A stretch of DNA of 9,515 nucleotides from Phytoactinopolyspora endophytica (GCF_004138495.1 NZ_ML142874.1:52224-61738); one strand, 5' to 3'; counted from the first letter of the stretch, positions 1 through 6,490 are shown. The notes: generated by a model not told the origin, from the sequence alone. Translations and numbers: made by a program.

Positions 1-2045
1 GGAGGAAGGATGTCCGGCTGGTCCGCCGATGGAGCGGCAGCCGAGCCGTGCCGGTTGTGCCGGCGTCTCAGCGGCCACGCGACGCCGAGCCCGACGAGCA
101 TCTCCCCGACCAGCACGCCGCCGATCAACGTCGACTCGTCGATCTCGTCCTCGACCTCGGCCACCTTGTCGAGAGCATCGTCCAAATCACCACGGCCGAG
201 ATCCGCCGCCGCGTCCTCCAACTCGTCGTCGACGTTCCGGCCCAGCATGCCGATCCGCGACAGGACTCCAGCCACTCCACCTGGCATGGTCCGGGCATCC
301 GACAGGGTCTCCGCCGATTCCGCATACTCGTCGGCCTGTTCTTTGACCGCGTTGATGTCCTCGGCGCCCTGGTAGGCCTCCTTCAGCATGGGCAGCTCCG
401 TGAGGCCGAACCCATCCGTGGCGGCCAGCACCTCGTTGCGGACGTCCAACACGGCGGCGGACGACTCGATCAGGCCGTCGGCCTCGTCGAACTCCCAGTC
501 CGCCATGGCACGTCGCAGCTCGAACGGCGGGGCCCAGCCGTCGCTGTCGGCGGCGAACTCGGCGTAGGTCCCGCGTGCCTCTGCCCGATCCGCGAGCCGC
601 TCGACGTCATCGCCGGGCAACACATGACTCTCGTACAGCTCGACCGCTCGCTCCGATCCAGCGACCTCTTCCAGGAGGTCGAGGAGATGACGCCAATCGA
701 CGCCGGCATCGAGTACCTCCGGCTCGGGGCCGGCCCGGTAGGCGATCTCCCTGCCGTCCAGCGCCGTGATGACCTCCGCCATGGGTTCCGCCCCGACCTC
801 GTCGAAGATCTGGTCGAAGACCCACCACGACATGGTGTACGCATACGGATCCTGTTCCTCGCGACTGGCTGCGGTCTGGACCCACGATCGCAACGGCTGC
901 GCACCCGGATCGTCGTCCGGCAAGCTCTCCGGTTCCGGAGCTTGCCCGTCGATCCGTTCCAATGCTTGGTGTGAGTACAACTCCGCCAGCCCTTCGAGGA
1001 TCCACAGCTCCGTGGTGAGCTCCCGGTTGAACCAGACGTGTGAGAGCTCGTGCAGAATCAGCTGGGCGTCCAGCTCGTCGCCGATCTGGATCGTATGCTC
1101 TTCGCTGTCATACCAGCCGCCGAAGCCCATTGCGTGCGGCGCCGCCGACTCGATCACCTGCAGCTCGCCCTCCGACGGCCATGACAAGCCGGTGAGCTCC
1201 TCCAGCATCGGCACACCCGCATCCAGCGTGCCCTCCACGAAACCGGCCCATTCCTCGTCACCCGGCCAGTGCCGCAGGCTTCCGGAGGTACCGCCGATCT
1301 CCACTGCCCGCTCCTCGAGCAGGCCGTCGTTGCGGGCCGCGACCGCCACCCAGTAGTTCCATGGGTCAGCGATGTCGCTGTCGGTGTAGATCACATTACC
1401 GTCCCGGCGGTCATATCCGAGGCCGGCGTCGCCCACCGTGATCTCGTCGTAGGAGTCCGGGATGATGACCGTGACGCTCGTGAGACCGGGATCGCCGAAC
1501 GGGAAGACCGGGAAGGAGGCATACCCGCCACTCACCCGGGTCAGGTAGTCCGAGCGCGGCGGCTGGTTCGGCAGGTCGTACGAGACCTGCACCTGCTGGG
1601 TCTGGCCGTATCGGAGCTGAGACGGCAGACCGATGGAGATCACCGACAGGCCGGACCCGTCGGCCTCGTCGAAGTCGACAGGCAGCGCCCCGCTCCCCGG
1701 AGCCTCCGCCGACGCGTTTTCCGCCTCGGCCAGCGCCGGGACACTGACCTGATCGAAATAGTAGAACGTGTTGCCCTGGTCTGGCCGTTCGTTGGTCAGC
1801 GTCATCTCGACCGTGACCCGGACCCGCTCCTCGTCGGGATCCAGCCGGAAGGTCGTGTCCGACTCGAACCGCAGGCCGTCGACGACGGGCTGGGCTTGTG
1901 CGGCCGGCGCGGGCAGCATCACGACCGCGGTTGCGACCGCCAGGATGGTGCCTGCAACGGTCACGGCGGCAGACCGCGCAGCAGCGCGCGGCAGGACTGC
2001 CGCGGCTCTGCGCACAGCCCTGCGTGTCCGCCGAAGGATGGTCAT
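1..2045 (-). CDS. Secreted membrane-anchored gluzincin metallopeptidase (M1-like), 3' end cut by window
   Basis: I translated the minus strand by eye; the frame stays open from the ATG at 2045 to base 1 (681 codons, no stop in the window). Residues 1-51 form a long arginine-rich signal peptide with a hydrophobic core (about 27-44) and a likely cleavage site AQA|QP. A beta-rich region (about 55-245) resembles the N-terminal domain of M1-like peptidases. Zinc site: HELSH at 332-336, followed by LWILEGLAELY with E351 and E355. E355 sits 18 residues after the second His, as in the M1 HExxH-x18-E pattern, but E351 fits the usual W-L-x-EG-A alignment better. Residues about 560-640 are acidic and helical, then one membrane segment (about 639-658) and a basic RRRHNRH end, suggesting an extracellular enzyme held by a C-terminal anchor. 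Start choice: GGAGG lies 11 nt upstream; in-frame ATGs at 2126 and 2132 are possible but would push the signal peptide inward. Substrate unknown. Confidence 0.85.
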   Translation of the reverse strand, partial: MTILRRTRRAVRRAAAVLPRAAARSAAVTVAGTILAVATAVVMLPAPAAQAQPVVDGLRFESDTTFRLDPDEERVRVTVEMTLTNERPDQGNTFYYFDQVSVPALAEAENASAEAPGSGALPVDFDEADGSGLSVISIGLPSQLRYGQTQQVQVSYDLPNQPPRSDYLTRVSGGYASFPVFPFGDPGLTSVTVIIPDSYDEITVGDAGLGYDRRDGNVIYTDSDIADPWNYWVAVAARNDGLLEERAVEIGGTSGSLRHWPGDEEWAGFVEGTLDAGVPMLEELTGLSWPSEGELQVIESAAPHAMGFGGWYDSEEHTIQIGDELDAQLILHELSHVWFNRELTTELWILEGLAELYSHQALERIDGQAPEPESLPDDDPGAQPLRSWVQTAASREEQDPYAYTMSWWVFDQIFDEVGAEPMAEVITALDGREIAYRAGPEPEVLDAGVDWRHLLDLLEEVAGSERAVELYESHVLPGDDVERLADRAEARGTYAEFAADSDGWAPPFELRRAMADWEFDEADGLIESSAAVLDVRNEVLAATDGFGLTELPMLKEAYQGAEDINAVKEQADEYAESAETLSDARTMPGGVAGVLSRIGMLGRNVDDELEDAAADLGRGDLDDALDKVAEVEDEIDESTLIGGVLVGEMLVGLGVAWPLRRRHNRHGSAAAPSADQPDILP

Positions 2046-2178
2046 GCCGGGGTCAGCCTCCGGCCCTACGATCGTTCGGCGCCGGTACGGTCGGATGCGG
2101 ACACGGATGCGAAAACGGTGCCTCATGGACATCGACCACGTTCCCTCTCGTTCTCGCTCGTAGAGTCTCGCCGTCGGT

Positions 2179-2250
2179 TTCCCCGACAGAGCCTCATCGT
2201 CGCTCCCGGCAGAAATCTCACCGGCTTCCCCCAGCAGAACCTCACCGTCG
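2179..2250 (-). repeat. Three imperfect 24-bp tandem repeats
   Basis: Three consecutive 24-bp units (2179-2202, 2203-2226, 2227-2250). Read on the minus strand each follows GGTGAGRTTCTGCYGGGG, with one base of slippage in the middle unit. A weaker fourth copy (GGCGAGACTCTACGAGCG) follows towards the peptidase gene, at about 2156-2173. The array sits 134-205 bp upstream of the peptidase start. It could be a set of protein-binding sites or part of an insertion-sequence end; the sequence alone does not decide. Confidence 0.65.
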
Positions 2251-2480
2251 ACTGTGGAGCGCCGATGTCGATGCTACGTGGCCTCGACGATCGTGGCCGC
2301 GCGCCGTTCGTCTCATGCTCGAGCGTTCCGGCCGCCAGGCGAATGACCTCACGATTCCTTCGCTACGGGCGACCGGCGCGCCGATCGATACACCAGATAC
2401 GTGTCCTTGCCGTTGACCTCGCGGTGAAGGTGCTAGGCGCGTTCCGCACCAAGAATGGCCTGTCATTCCGCCATACCGAT

Positions 2481-2514
2481 TTCACAACGAGACCGGGTTC
2501 ACAACGAACTCCGT
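2481..2514 (+). repeat. Two 17-bp direct repeats with TTCACAACGA core
   Basis: TTCACAACGA occurs at 2481-2490 and again at 2498-2507, each followed by a related 7-bp tail (GACCGGG, ACTCCGT), giving a 17-bp period. The core is identical in both copies. Paired direct repeats of this size occur at ends of some insertion sequences and at regulator sites; no transposase is present nearby. Confidence 0.6.
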
Positions 2515-2620
2515 GTGCCTCAGCAGCCACGTTCCTCGTGCGTCAACAGGTGACGGCGGCACTTGGGGTCGTCAGGACGCGGTTCCCCGAGGCTGCACGC
2601 TAGTCCGCTCGGATATCGGC

Positions 2621-2649
2621 TTGAATCGAACTATTGTTCGATGTAGGCT
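2621..2649 (+). promoter_or_regulatory. Probable LexA-controlled promoter of the DUF222/HNH gene
   Basis: A -35-like TTGAAT (2621-2626) and a -10-like TAGGCT (2644-2649, fitting the actinobacterial TANNNT pattern) are separated by exactly 17 bp. The SOS box fills the spacer, so bound LexA would block RNA polymerase directly. Transcription would start near 2656, giving a leader of about 147 nt before the GTG at 2803. No other good promoter is visible between here and that gene. Confidence 0.75.
2626..2641. promoter_or_regulatory. Perfect SOS box (LexA operator)
   Basis: TCGAACTATTGTTCGA is a perfect 6-4-6 dyad matching the mycobacterial/Bacillus-type LexA consensus TCGAAC-N4-GTTCGA at all 12 defined positions; the symmetry extends one more base pair outward (A2625/T2642). 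LexA itself is not encoded in the window, so the regulator is inferred from the site. Several 13E12-family genes of Mycobacterium tuberculosis are known to be LexA-regulated, which fits the gene downstream. Confidence 0.88.
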
Positions 2650-2713
2650 TCGTTTACGAGCCAGACGCTATTGGTTCTTTCCGTTCAGGTGTGTTGAGCC
2701 GCGGTAGATGTTC

Positions 2714-2736
2714 GGTCCGGCGGGGATGGCCGGACC
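2714..2736 (+). promoter_or_regulatory. Hairpin in the leader of the DUF222/HNH gene
   Basis: GGTCCGGC (2714-2721) pairs perfectly with GCCGGACC (2729-2736) around a 7-nt loop, GGGGATG. No T-run follows on the plus strand (the next bases are AAATCCC), so it is not a classic intrinsic terminator. It would lie about 60 nt into the predicted mRNA and could be an mRNA-stabilising or attenuating stem, or a DNA-level dyad. Function unknown. Confidence 0.5.
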
Positions 2737-2786
2737 AAATCCCTGTCGATCCTGACCTGTCTTTGTGCGGGTCTGCTCATCACCTG

Positions 2787-2794
2787 GGAGGAGG
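2787..2794 (+). promoter_or_regulatory. Ribosome binding site deciding the GTG 2803 start
   Basis: GGAGGAGG is a near-perfect Shine-Dalgarno sequence with 8 nt to the GTG at 2803. The slightly earlier in-frame GTG at 2794 overlaps this site and would leave no workable spacing, so 2803 is preferred. Confidence 0.8.
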
Positions 2795-2802
2795 TGCCCA
2801 GC

Positions 2803-5553
2803 GTGTTCGGCTCCCACGACGACGCTGACGGTGCCGCCGACGACGGCCACACCGCTGAGTACCGCGACGCCCTCGAGCCCTGCAGTCGCGCTGTCTATGA
2901 CGCCCAGGATGGTGATGATCACAGCGGCGGTGCGGACGGCGGCGGTGGGTGGCCGTGGCCGATTCCGGAGGGGTTGGCGTATGCACCTCCGGGTGCGGAG
3001 TTGCTCGCTGTCCTGGAGGAAATCCCGATCGCTGGGGTGTCCGGGTTTGACACGGTGGAAGTGCTCAAGGCCGCCTACCGGCAGTCGTGTCGGGACCGGG
3101 GGATCTTTCTGTTGTGCTTGTTGGAGACGGGCATGCGCGTCAAAGGCTCTACAGACAGTGTGCAGCGACTACAAGAGCCTTGCCATTTCGCCCCCGAATA
3201 TGCTCGCGCCGCGCTGGTGTGGTCGCGTACCCGGGCCAACAACGCCTTTCAGCTGGCCTACGACGTACACCACCGTCTGCCCATGCTCGGACAGGCGATG
3301 TTGACCGGGATGCTGGATGAGCCCCGTGCACAGGCGTTTTGCCAATGGACTGAGGGTTTGGCCGACGAGCAGGCGGCTCAGGTGTGCGCATTCTTGTTGC
3401 CGGATGCGCCCGGGTTGACGGTGGCGGAGCTGATCGATGCGATCAAGCGCGCCGCGTTGGCGATCGACCCGGAATGGGCGCACAAAAAGTACCGCAAGGC
3501 GATCAAGGGTCGCCGGGTGGTTGGCTCGCGTAACCCGGACGGGACTGCGAACGTGTCCGGCTATGACCTACCCATCGACCGTGCCGCCGCCGCCTGCGAC
3601 CGCGTCGACAGCCTGGCACGGGCGTGCAAACGTGCCGGAGACAAACGCAAGATCGACCACGTCCGTGTCGACATTTTCCTGGGCATGCTGGATGGAACCC
3701 TCGAAGATCTCACCGAGACCGAGATCATCAGCTACGTCCTGGCCCACCCGTTCACCGACATCGACGACAGCAAAGGCAGCACGGGCACAAGCGCGGGCAG
3801 CAGCCAGAGCGACGCCAGCAGCGACCCCGGCGGCGGTGATCACGAGGGCGCCACCGACCAAGGCCGCCGCGACGTCGACGACGGTGACGACGATCACGGT
3901 CGCGACCTCAACAGCGCAGACGACGGTGGAGACGACAACCCCGGTAACGACAACGTCAGGGACGACGCAGGCAACGACGACAACCGTGGGCACGACGACC
4001 ATGGCGACGACAACGGTGGAGACGACTCCGGTGGAGACGACTCCGGTGGGGACGACGACGCGGGTGACGACACCGGTGGTGGCGCCGGTGGTGGCGCCGG
4101 CGGTGGTGGCGCTCGACCCGGTGGTCCGCCGCGCGGTCCCGCCGGTGGCAGCGACGCGCGCGACGCGCTGAACAACCACGACGTTCACCGCGACCTCAGC
4201 GGCCGAGCCGACGATGCCGGCGCCGAAACGCCGGCGAGGGGGTGGTCGGTGTCCGAGTTGCGAGTCGGCCTGGCCACACTGCTCGGATTGGACGAACGCC
4301 CCGGCGAGATACCTGCCTGGGACTGTGTGTCAGCCACCCTCGCACGCGAGATCGCCGAGCGGATGGCCTCGGCGCAGTGGCGTTTTGCCGTGTGCAACGA
4401 GCGCGGCGAACTGGTGCATGCCGGGATCACCACCGCTCGACCTCACCGGCCACCAGGCCGGGCCAGATCCCGCCGAGACACCCGTCGTGGTGGCATCCTC
4501 GAACTCCAGGTCACTACCGGTGACCTGTCCCGTCTTGCTGCCGTGATCACCGGGGCGCAGGGGCACGACTCGGCGGCCAACGACGCCGACACGGGCACCG
4601 ACGTGGGAATGAGCCACGACGTGGGAATGAGTCACGACGTGGGAGCGGGCAGGGACATGGCAGGGGGCAGACACGTGACCTCAGACGCGCGCGTGACGTG
4701 GGAGCAGTGCGCCCGCTGGGCGCCGGTCATCCGTGACTTGTCCCATCAGCACAACGCCCTGGACCTTGACAACGCCGGACAGACAGAAGCCGACCAGCAC
4801 GACGCACTCCACATCCACGAAGAGAGCGACGGTCACGAAGAGAGCGACGGTCACAATGACACTCCCGGCGATGATCCGCGGCGGCGGACCGCCGCCACCC
4901 GGCTACGCCGATGGGTGCAGATCCGTGACCGTCGATGTACGCATCCGTGCTGCCGGATGCCGGCGATTCGCACCGACCAGGACCACATCGACGAATACGC
5001 CCACGGCGGCTTGACCACTGCCGACAACCTCGGCTCCGCGTGTCGGCACGATCACCGACTACGTCATGAAGGCGGCTGGGAAGTCTCCAAACCCACTCCC
5101 GAGCTGACCCTATGGCGCTGCCCGTTGGGTCATCATTACCTGAACCGGCCACCGAAGATCATGCCCGCCTTACCCACGATCCGGCCCCGCGAGGAGGAAC
5201 AACACACCCAGGACCAACACGAGGCAAACCAGCAGGACCGAGCCAGCCAACAGGACCAGGCCTGGAACGGACACCACGACCAGCCCGCCTACTACGGCGG
5301 GCACGAGAGCCACGGCGGCCACGAGGACCACGGCGGGCACGAGAGCAGTGCCGAACACAGCGACAGTGACGACGACGCACGTGCTCACCTTCTCCAGGGG
5401 CTACGAGTCGCGCCCACAAAGGTTCACGCCTGCGGCTGCATCGGCGCCTGTGAATGCGCACCCATCATGCCCGAGCCGCGGAAGACGACCATGACCAAGG
5501 AACCCGAACAGCCACTCAGCGTCAGACCTGAAGACGACCCGCCACCGTTCTGA
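2803..5553 (+). CDS. DUF222 / HNH endonuclease, 13E12-repeat family
   Basis: 916 residues from the GTG at 2803. DUF222 begins near residue 67 and is interrupted after about residue 320 by an Asp/Gly-rich insertion (about 323-447, runs of GGDDS and GGGAG). It resumes with the family hallmark TLLGLDERPGE (492-502) and an ALARE-like helix (TLAREIAERM). A second spacer, rich in His, Asp and Glu with hexapeptide repeats, runs from about 590 to 690. The HNH module is at 707-760: C712 and C717, DH at 727-728, N742, C747, H751 and GGW at 757-759, so H728-N742-H751 are the expected active-site residues. The tail (about 780-916) is Gln/His-rich and has CGCIGACEC at 877-885. Usual family members are about 400-550 residues, so this one is roughly twice normal size. 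Family members are thought to be nucleases of repeat or mobile elements; the exact role is unproven. The gene stands alone, behind an SOS promoter, and converges on the response regulator gene. Confidence 0.9.
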   Translation: MFGSHDDADGAADDGHTAEYRDALEPCSRAVYDAQDGDDHSGGADGGGGWPWPIPEGLAYAPPGAELLAVLEEIPIAGVSGFDTVEVLKAAYRQSCRDRGIFLLCLLETGMRVKGSTDSVQRLQEPCHFAPEYARAALVWSRTRANNAFQLAYDVHHRLPMLGQAMLTGMLDEPRAQAFCQWTEGLADEQAAQVCAFLLPDAPGLTVAELIDAIKRAALAIDPEWAHKKYRKAIKGRRVVGSRNPDGTANVSGYDLPIDRAAAACDRVDSLARACKRAGDKRKIDHVRVDIFLGMLDGTLEDLTETEIISYVLAHPFTDIDDSKGSTGTSAGSSQSDASSDPGGGDHEGATDQGRRDVDDGDDDHGRDLNSADDGGDDNPGNDNVRDDAGNDDNRGHDDHGDDNGGDDSGGDDSGGDDDAGDDTGGGAGGGAGGGGARPGGPPRGPAGGSDARDALNNHDVHRDLSGRADDAGAETPARGWSVSELRVGLATLLGLDERPGEIPAWDCVSATLAREIAERMASAQWRFAVCNERGELVHAGITTARPHRPPGRARSRRDTRRGGILELQVTTGDLSRLAAVITGAQGHDSAANDADTGTDVGMSHDVGMSHDVGAGRDMAGGRHVTSDARVTWEQCARWAPVIRDLSHQHNALDLDNAGQTEADQHDALHIHEESDGHEESDGHNDTPGDDPRRRTAATRLRRWVQIRDRRCTHPCCRMPAIRTDQDHIDEYAHGGLTTADNLGSACRHDHRLRHEGGWEVSKPTPELTLWRCPLGHHYLNRPPKIMPALPTIRPREEEQHTQDQHEANQQDRASQQDQAWNGHHDQPAYYGGHESHGGHEDHGGHESSAEHSDSDDDARAHLLQGLRVAPTKVHACGCIGACECAPIMPEPRKTTMTKEPEQPLSVRPEDDPPPF
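4015..4098 (+). repeat. 15-bp and 12-bp in-frame tandem repeats (Asp/Gly insertion)
   Basis: Exact copies of GGTGGAGACGACTCC at 4015-4029 and 4030-4044 are followed by two diverged 15-bp copies (4045-4074) and two exact 12-bp units GGTGGTGGCGCC (4075-4098). They encode GGDDS-type and GGGA units in the insertion splitting DUF222. All units are multiples of three, so copy-number changes keep the frame. Confidence 0.85.
4600..4653 (+). repeat. 18-bp tandem repeat, three copies, in the HNH gene
   Basis: Units at 4600-4617, 4618-4635 and 4636-4653; the first two differ by one base and the third is diverged. They encode DVGMSH, DVGMSH and DVGAGR in the spacer between DUF222 and HNH. Confidence 0.85.
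4816..4851 (+). repeat. 18-bp exact tandem duplication in the HNH gene
   Basis: CACGAAGAGAGCGACGGT is present twice without a mismatch (4816-4833, 4834-4851), encoding HEESDG twice. It is the most recent-looking duplication in the gene, since both copies are identical. Confidence 0.9.
5296..5349 (+). repeat. 18-bp tandem repeat, three copies, near the 3' end of the HNH gene
   Basis: Units at 5296-5313, 5314-5331 and 5332-5349 follow GGCGGSCACGAGRRCCAC with a few changes (the last ends AGT instead of CAC) and encode GGHESH, GGHEDH and GGHESS. Together these make a histidine-rich patch that could bind metal. Confidence 0.85.
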
Positions 5554-5566
5554 GAGTCACCGACGA

Positions 5567-5690
5567 GACAGGCCAGGCGAGGTAGGTCCAACGGGGGGTA
5601 GGCCCACCAGGGTAGGCGCGACGAGACAGGCCCGACGGGTAGGTCCGATCAGGTAGGCGCGACGAGACAGGCCCGGCTGACTAGGCAGAC
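5567..5690. repeat. Degenerate ~14-bp repeat array between convergent genes
   Basis: Units resembling GGTAGGYSC or AGACAGGCC start at about 5567, 5581, 5597, 5611, 5625, 5638, 5652, 5666 and 5680, a period of 13-16 and mostly 14 bp. A higher-order copy is visible: 5611-5634 and 5652-5675 are identical over 24 bp, and CGACGAGACAGGCC occurs three times (5561, 5619, 5660). The array fills the 127-bp gap between the HNH stop (5551-5553) and the regulator stop (5681-5683) and runs just into the latter gene. I see no conventional terminator hairpin with a T-run here. Confidence 0.75.
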
Positions 5691-6415
5691 CCGGGCGCGG
5701 AAGGACTCACCAGGCCGGTCTGATAGGCGATGACCACCAGTTGTGCCCGATCCCGAGCCCCGAGCTTCACCATGGCGTTGCTCACATGCGTGCGCGCCGT
5801 CGCCGGGCTGAGAAACAACCGTGCGCCGATCTCGGCGTTGCTGAGCCCTTCGCCCACTAGTGCAACTACCTCGCGCTCTCGCTGAGTGAGCACGGTGAGC
5901 CGTTCCTCGGCCACCTGGTTGGCGGCCCGAGTAGCAGTGAACTGTCCGATGAGGCGGCGAGTGATCCTCGGCGCCAGGAGTGCCTCGCCGCCGGCGACCA
6001 CCCGGATGCCATGCAGCAGCTCCGACGGTCCGGCGTCCTTGAGCATGAAGCCGCTGGCGCCGGCCCGCAGCGCCTCGAAAACGTACGCATCGGTGTCATA
6101 CGTGGTCAGGATCAGGACCTTCACGTGGGCGAGGCCGCGGATCCCGGCGATCTGCGAGGTCGCCTTGATTCCGTCGACCCCCGGCATCCGGATGTCCATG
6201 AGCACGACGTCGGGGCGGGTGAGCCGGGCCTGTTCGACCGCCTCAGCACCGTTGGTCGCCTCTCCGACGACGGAGATGTCCTCCTCGACGTCGAGCAGCA
6301 CCTTGAATCCGGCCCGCACCAAGACCTGGTCATCGGCCAGCACTACCTTGATCGGCCTTGTCTCTGGCGTGTCACTCATCTCTGGGGTGTCACTCATCGC
6401 TGGCATGTCACTCAT
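5681..6415 (-). CDS. NarL/FixJ-family response regulator
   Basis: 244 residues. Receiver domain about 21-140: acidic pair D28-D29, phosphoacceptor D74 in VVLMDIRMPGVDG, conserved Thr in LILTTYD (about 104-105) and K126 in FMLKD. A linker of about 30 residues leads to a LuxR-type helix-turn-helix (about 174-236) with LTQREREVVALVGEGLSNAE and the recognition helix SPATARTHVSNAMVKLG. It is a DNA-binding transcription factor expected to be phosphorylated by the kinase encoded just upstream; the 75-bp gap suggests one operon. The N-terminus is unusual: hexapeptides MSDMPA, MSDTPE, MSDTPE come from an 18-bp repeat, so ATGs at 6415, 6397 and 6379 are all possible starts and none has a good ribosome binding site. 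The conserved domain begins only at about residue 21. The likely target is its own operon and the divergent transporter gene (inference). Confidence 0.93.
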   Translation of the reverse strand: MSDMPAMSDTPEMSDTPETRPIKVVLADDQVLVRAGFKVLLDVEEDISVVGEATNGAEAVEQARLTRPDVVLMDIRMPGVDGIKATSQIAGIRGLAHVKVLILTTYDTDAYVFEALRAGASGFMLKDAGPSELLHGIRVVAGGEALLAPRITRRLIGQFTATRAANQVAEERLTVLTQREREVVALVGEGLSNAEIGARLFLSPATARTHVSNAMVKLGARDRAQLVVIAYQTGLVSPSAPGSA

Positions 6416-6432
6416 CTGTGGCGTGTCATTGT
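6361..6432 (-). repeat. 18-bp tandem repeat at the response regulator start
   Basis: Four units of 18 bp (6361-6378, 6379-6396, 6397-6414, 6415-6432). On the minus strand the first three read ATGAGTGACAYSCCAGMG when phased on the start codon; the fourth is diverged and has lost the in-frame ATG (it reads DNDTPQ in frame). Weaker copies may continue to about 6467, towards the kinase stop. Each intact unit supplies a new in-frame ATG. Confidence 0.85.
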
Positions 6433-6490
6433 CTGTGGTACGTCAACGGTGTCTGGAGTGCCATCGCTACGCCGCCGTCGTCGGGGCGGC

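Larger units (their letters stand above)
2046..2620. other. Long intergenic region without a supported gene
   Basis: About 575 bp between the peptidase start and the SOS promoter. Open frames crossing it on either strand are continuations of shadow frames or short arginine-rich reads without a ribosome binding site or recognisable motif. It contains two sets of spaced direct repeats (listed separately). On the minus strand, 2349-2432 reads as a 27-residue fragment containing REVNGKDTYLVYR between two stops. It might be a transposase remnant, but it is too short to assign. I see no clear promoter for the peptidase gene here. Confidence 0.6.

Noticed and set aside
2349..2432. Minus-strand 27-codon fragment containing REVNGKDTYLVYR
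   Set aside because: Bounded by stops on both sides, no start codon or ribosome binding site. The resemblance to transposase N-termini is too weak and short to annotate as a pseudogene.
1269..2603. Long plus-strand open frame (444 codons) and overlapping frames at 48-974 and 766-1356
   Set aside because: They lie opposite the well-supported peptidase gene, whose minus-strand frame shows a signal peptide, HELSH motif and membrane anchor. Their translations are Arg/Pro-rich with no motif.
2513..2707. Small plus-strand frame of 64 codons
   Set aside because: It runs across the SOS promoter, has no ribosome binding site and no recognisable composition or motif.
3437..4188. Thr/Val-rich open frames on both strands (244 codons plus, 206 codons minus)
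   Set aside because: They are frame shadows of the repetitive Asp/Gly codons in the DUF222/HNH gene; the runs of TTT and VVV arise from the same repeats.
5554..5690. CRISPR-like array or replication iterons
   Set aside because: Units are about 14 bp and degenerate, without constant repeats and unique spacers of CRISPR size. No cas or replication-initiator gene is in the window.
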